A stretch of 64,000 bases of DNA from Ensifer sp. MPMI2T (GTDB lineage: Bacteria; Pseudomonadota; Alphaproteobacteria; Rhizobiales; Rhizobiaceae): the NCBI RefSeq assembly GCF_004827385.1, contig NZ_SRXN01000031.1, positions 1 to 64,000 on the forward strand. The letters are read 5' to 3'. Under the pieces are notes generated by a model, which was not told where the DNA came from, ran no database searches, and saw only the letters and a list, made by a program, of their open reading frames with translations. This document shows positions 63,334 through 64,000 of this stretch, one piece after another. The position numbers and the translations under genes are program-made. Within the stretch, counting starts at the first letter, position 1. Each line of letters starts with the position of its first letter.

Positions 63334-64000
63334 ATGTCCCGATCGGAGCGCTTGCTCGATCTCTTGCAGGTGCTGCGACGGCACCAGCAGCCGGTGAGCG
63401 GCCGGCGGCTGGCGGAGGAGACCGGCGTCAGCCTCAGAACGCTCTACCGGGACATCGCCAGCCTGCAGGCTCAAGGCGCCCACATCGAGGGGGAGCCGGG
63501 CCTCGGCTATGTTCTGAAGCCGGGTTTCATGCTGCCGCCGATGATGTTCTCGGAGGAAGAAGTCGAAGCGTTAGTGCTCGGCTCGCGCTGGGTGGCAAAA
63601 CGTGGCGACAACCGCCTCGCCGTGGCGGCCGCCGACGCGCTTGCCAAGATCGCCTCCGTGCTGCCGCCAGACCTCAGGGAAAGTCTCGACGCCTCACCTC
63701 TACTCGTCGGGCCGCGCCAACCGGTTGCCGAAGATATCGATCTCGGTCTGCTGCGCAAGGCGATCCGCGGCGAGCGCAAACTCGATATCAGCTATATCGA
63801 CAATGACGGATGCGACAGTCGCCGCACTATCTGGCCTTTTGCGCTCGGTTTCTTCGAACAGGTGCGCGTGCTGGTCGCCTGGTGCGAACTCCGGCGGAAC
63901 TTTCGTCATTTCCGGACGGACCGGATCAGCGGTGCGCTGGTGAGCGATCAGCGCTATCCGCGCCGTCGCCAAGCCCTGCTCAAGGACTGGCGCGCTGCGC
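63334..64000 (+). CDS. YafY-type transcriptional regulator (HTH + WYL), cut by window end
   Basis: From the ATG at 63334 the frame runs open to the window end (222 codons visible). The N-terminus (SERLLDLLQVLRRHQQPVSG, then TGVSLRTLYRDIASL) is a DeoR-like winged helix. A WYL-type ligand-sensing domain begins near residue 135 (AIRGERKLDISYIDNDG). These regulators often respond to nucleotides or DNA-damage signals. It starts 31 bp after nudC. Confidence 0.85.
   Translation, partial: MSRSERLLDLLQVLRRHQQPVSGRRLAEETGVSLRTLYRDIASLQAQGAHIEGEPGLGYVLKPGFMLPPMMFSEEEVEALVLGSRWVAKRGDNRLAVAAADALAKIASVLPPDLRESLDASPLLVGPRQPVAEDIDLGLLRKAIRGERKLDISYIDNDGCDSRRTIWPFALGFFEQVRVLVAWCELRRNFRHFRTDRISGALVSDQRYPRRRQALLKDWRAA

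Overview
The window is GC-rich alphaproteobacterial chromosome that I assign to Sinorhizobium/Ensifer or a very close Rhizobiaceae relative. Supporting signs are an exoD gene, a class II AroA almost identical in layout to the Agrobacterium CP4 enzyme, an Irr regulator next to fabA-fabB-fabI, a TIGR02300 (FYDLN) acidic protein, and several copies of a roughly 100-bp intergenic palindrome of the rhizobial RIME type. It is mostly core chromosome, with no phage, IS element, CRISPR array or plasmid replication module.

Layout. 0-4.4 kb: cfa, efp and, divergent from efp, epmA-epmB, the EF-P lysylation pair. 4.4-8.2 kb: a compact accessory operon of an AhpD/CMD-like protein, an ECF41-type sigma factor and an MFS exporter, preceded by a near-perfect ECF41 promoter and followed by an LCM-family methyltransferase. 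8.2-13.6 kb: OmpA-like lipoprotein, exoD, an SDR protein, a GNAT + XRE/cupin pair, and an MFS transporter. 13.7-16.1 kb: lepA followed by a chromosomal ccdAB-type toxin-antitoxin pair. 16.1-21.4 kb: small enzymes (GNAT, hexapeptide acetyltransferase, GFA protein, Rnk, DoxX, SelW-like, YqaA-like, RNase D). 21.5-28.2 kb: membrane adenylate/guanylate cyclase, tRNA-Leu, and a stretch of secreted or low-complexity proteins of unknown function. 28.3-33.1 kb: aroA-cmk-rpsA, divergent TIGR02300 gene, tRNA-Ala. 33.6-36.9 kb: a fused sulfite-oxidase-like protein, YdcF-like and TRIC-like membrane proteins. 37-40.7 kb: irr and, divergent, fabA-fabB-fabI. 40.8-54.6 kb (minus strand): an RsmC-like methylase, pnp, rpsO, an HWE-type histidine kinase, then truB-rbfA-infB-rnpM-nusA-rimP. 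54.7-64 kb: MFS transporter, lytic transglycosylase, recR, LysE transporter, YbaB, dnaX, SRP RNA, HIT protein, nudC and a WYL regulator cut by the window end.

How the genes work together. Much of the window serves translation: EF-P and its modifying enzymes, LepA, S1, S15, IF2, RbfA, TruB, RimP, NusA, RnpM, PNPase, two tRNAs and SRP RNA. Unsaturated fatty-acid synthesis (FabA/FabB/FabI) and cyclopropanation (Cfa) both shape the membrane. The most unusual points are the ECF41 operon with its own promoter, a terminator-like hairpin between a good promoter and rimP, a CcdB whose C-terminal Trp is replaced, a hairpin just before ccdA, a CTG-started yqaA homologue, and a three-gene block of unknown proteins at 24.7-28.2 kb.

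All functions are inferred by reading the sequence; no database search was possible.
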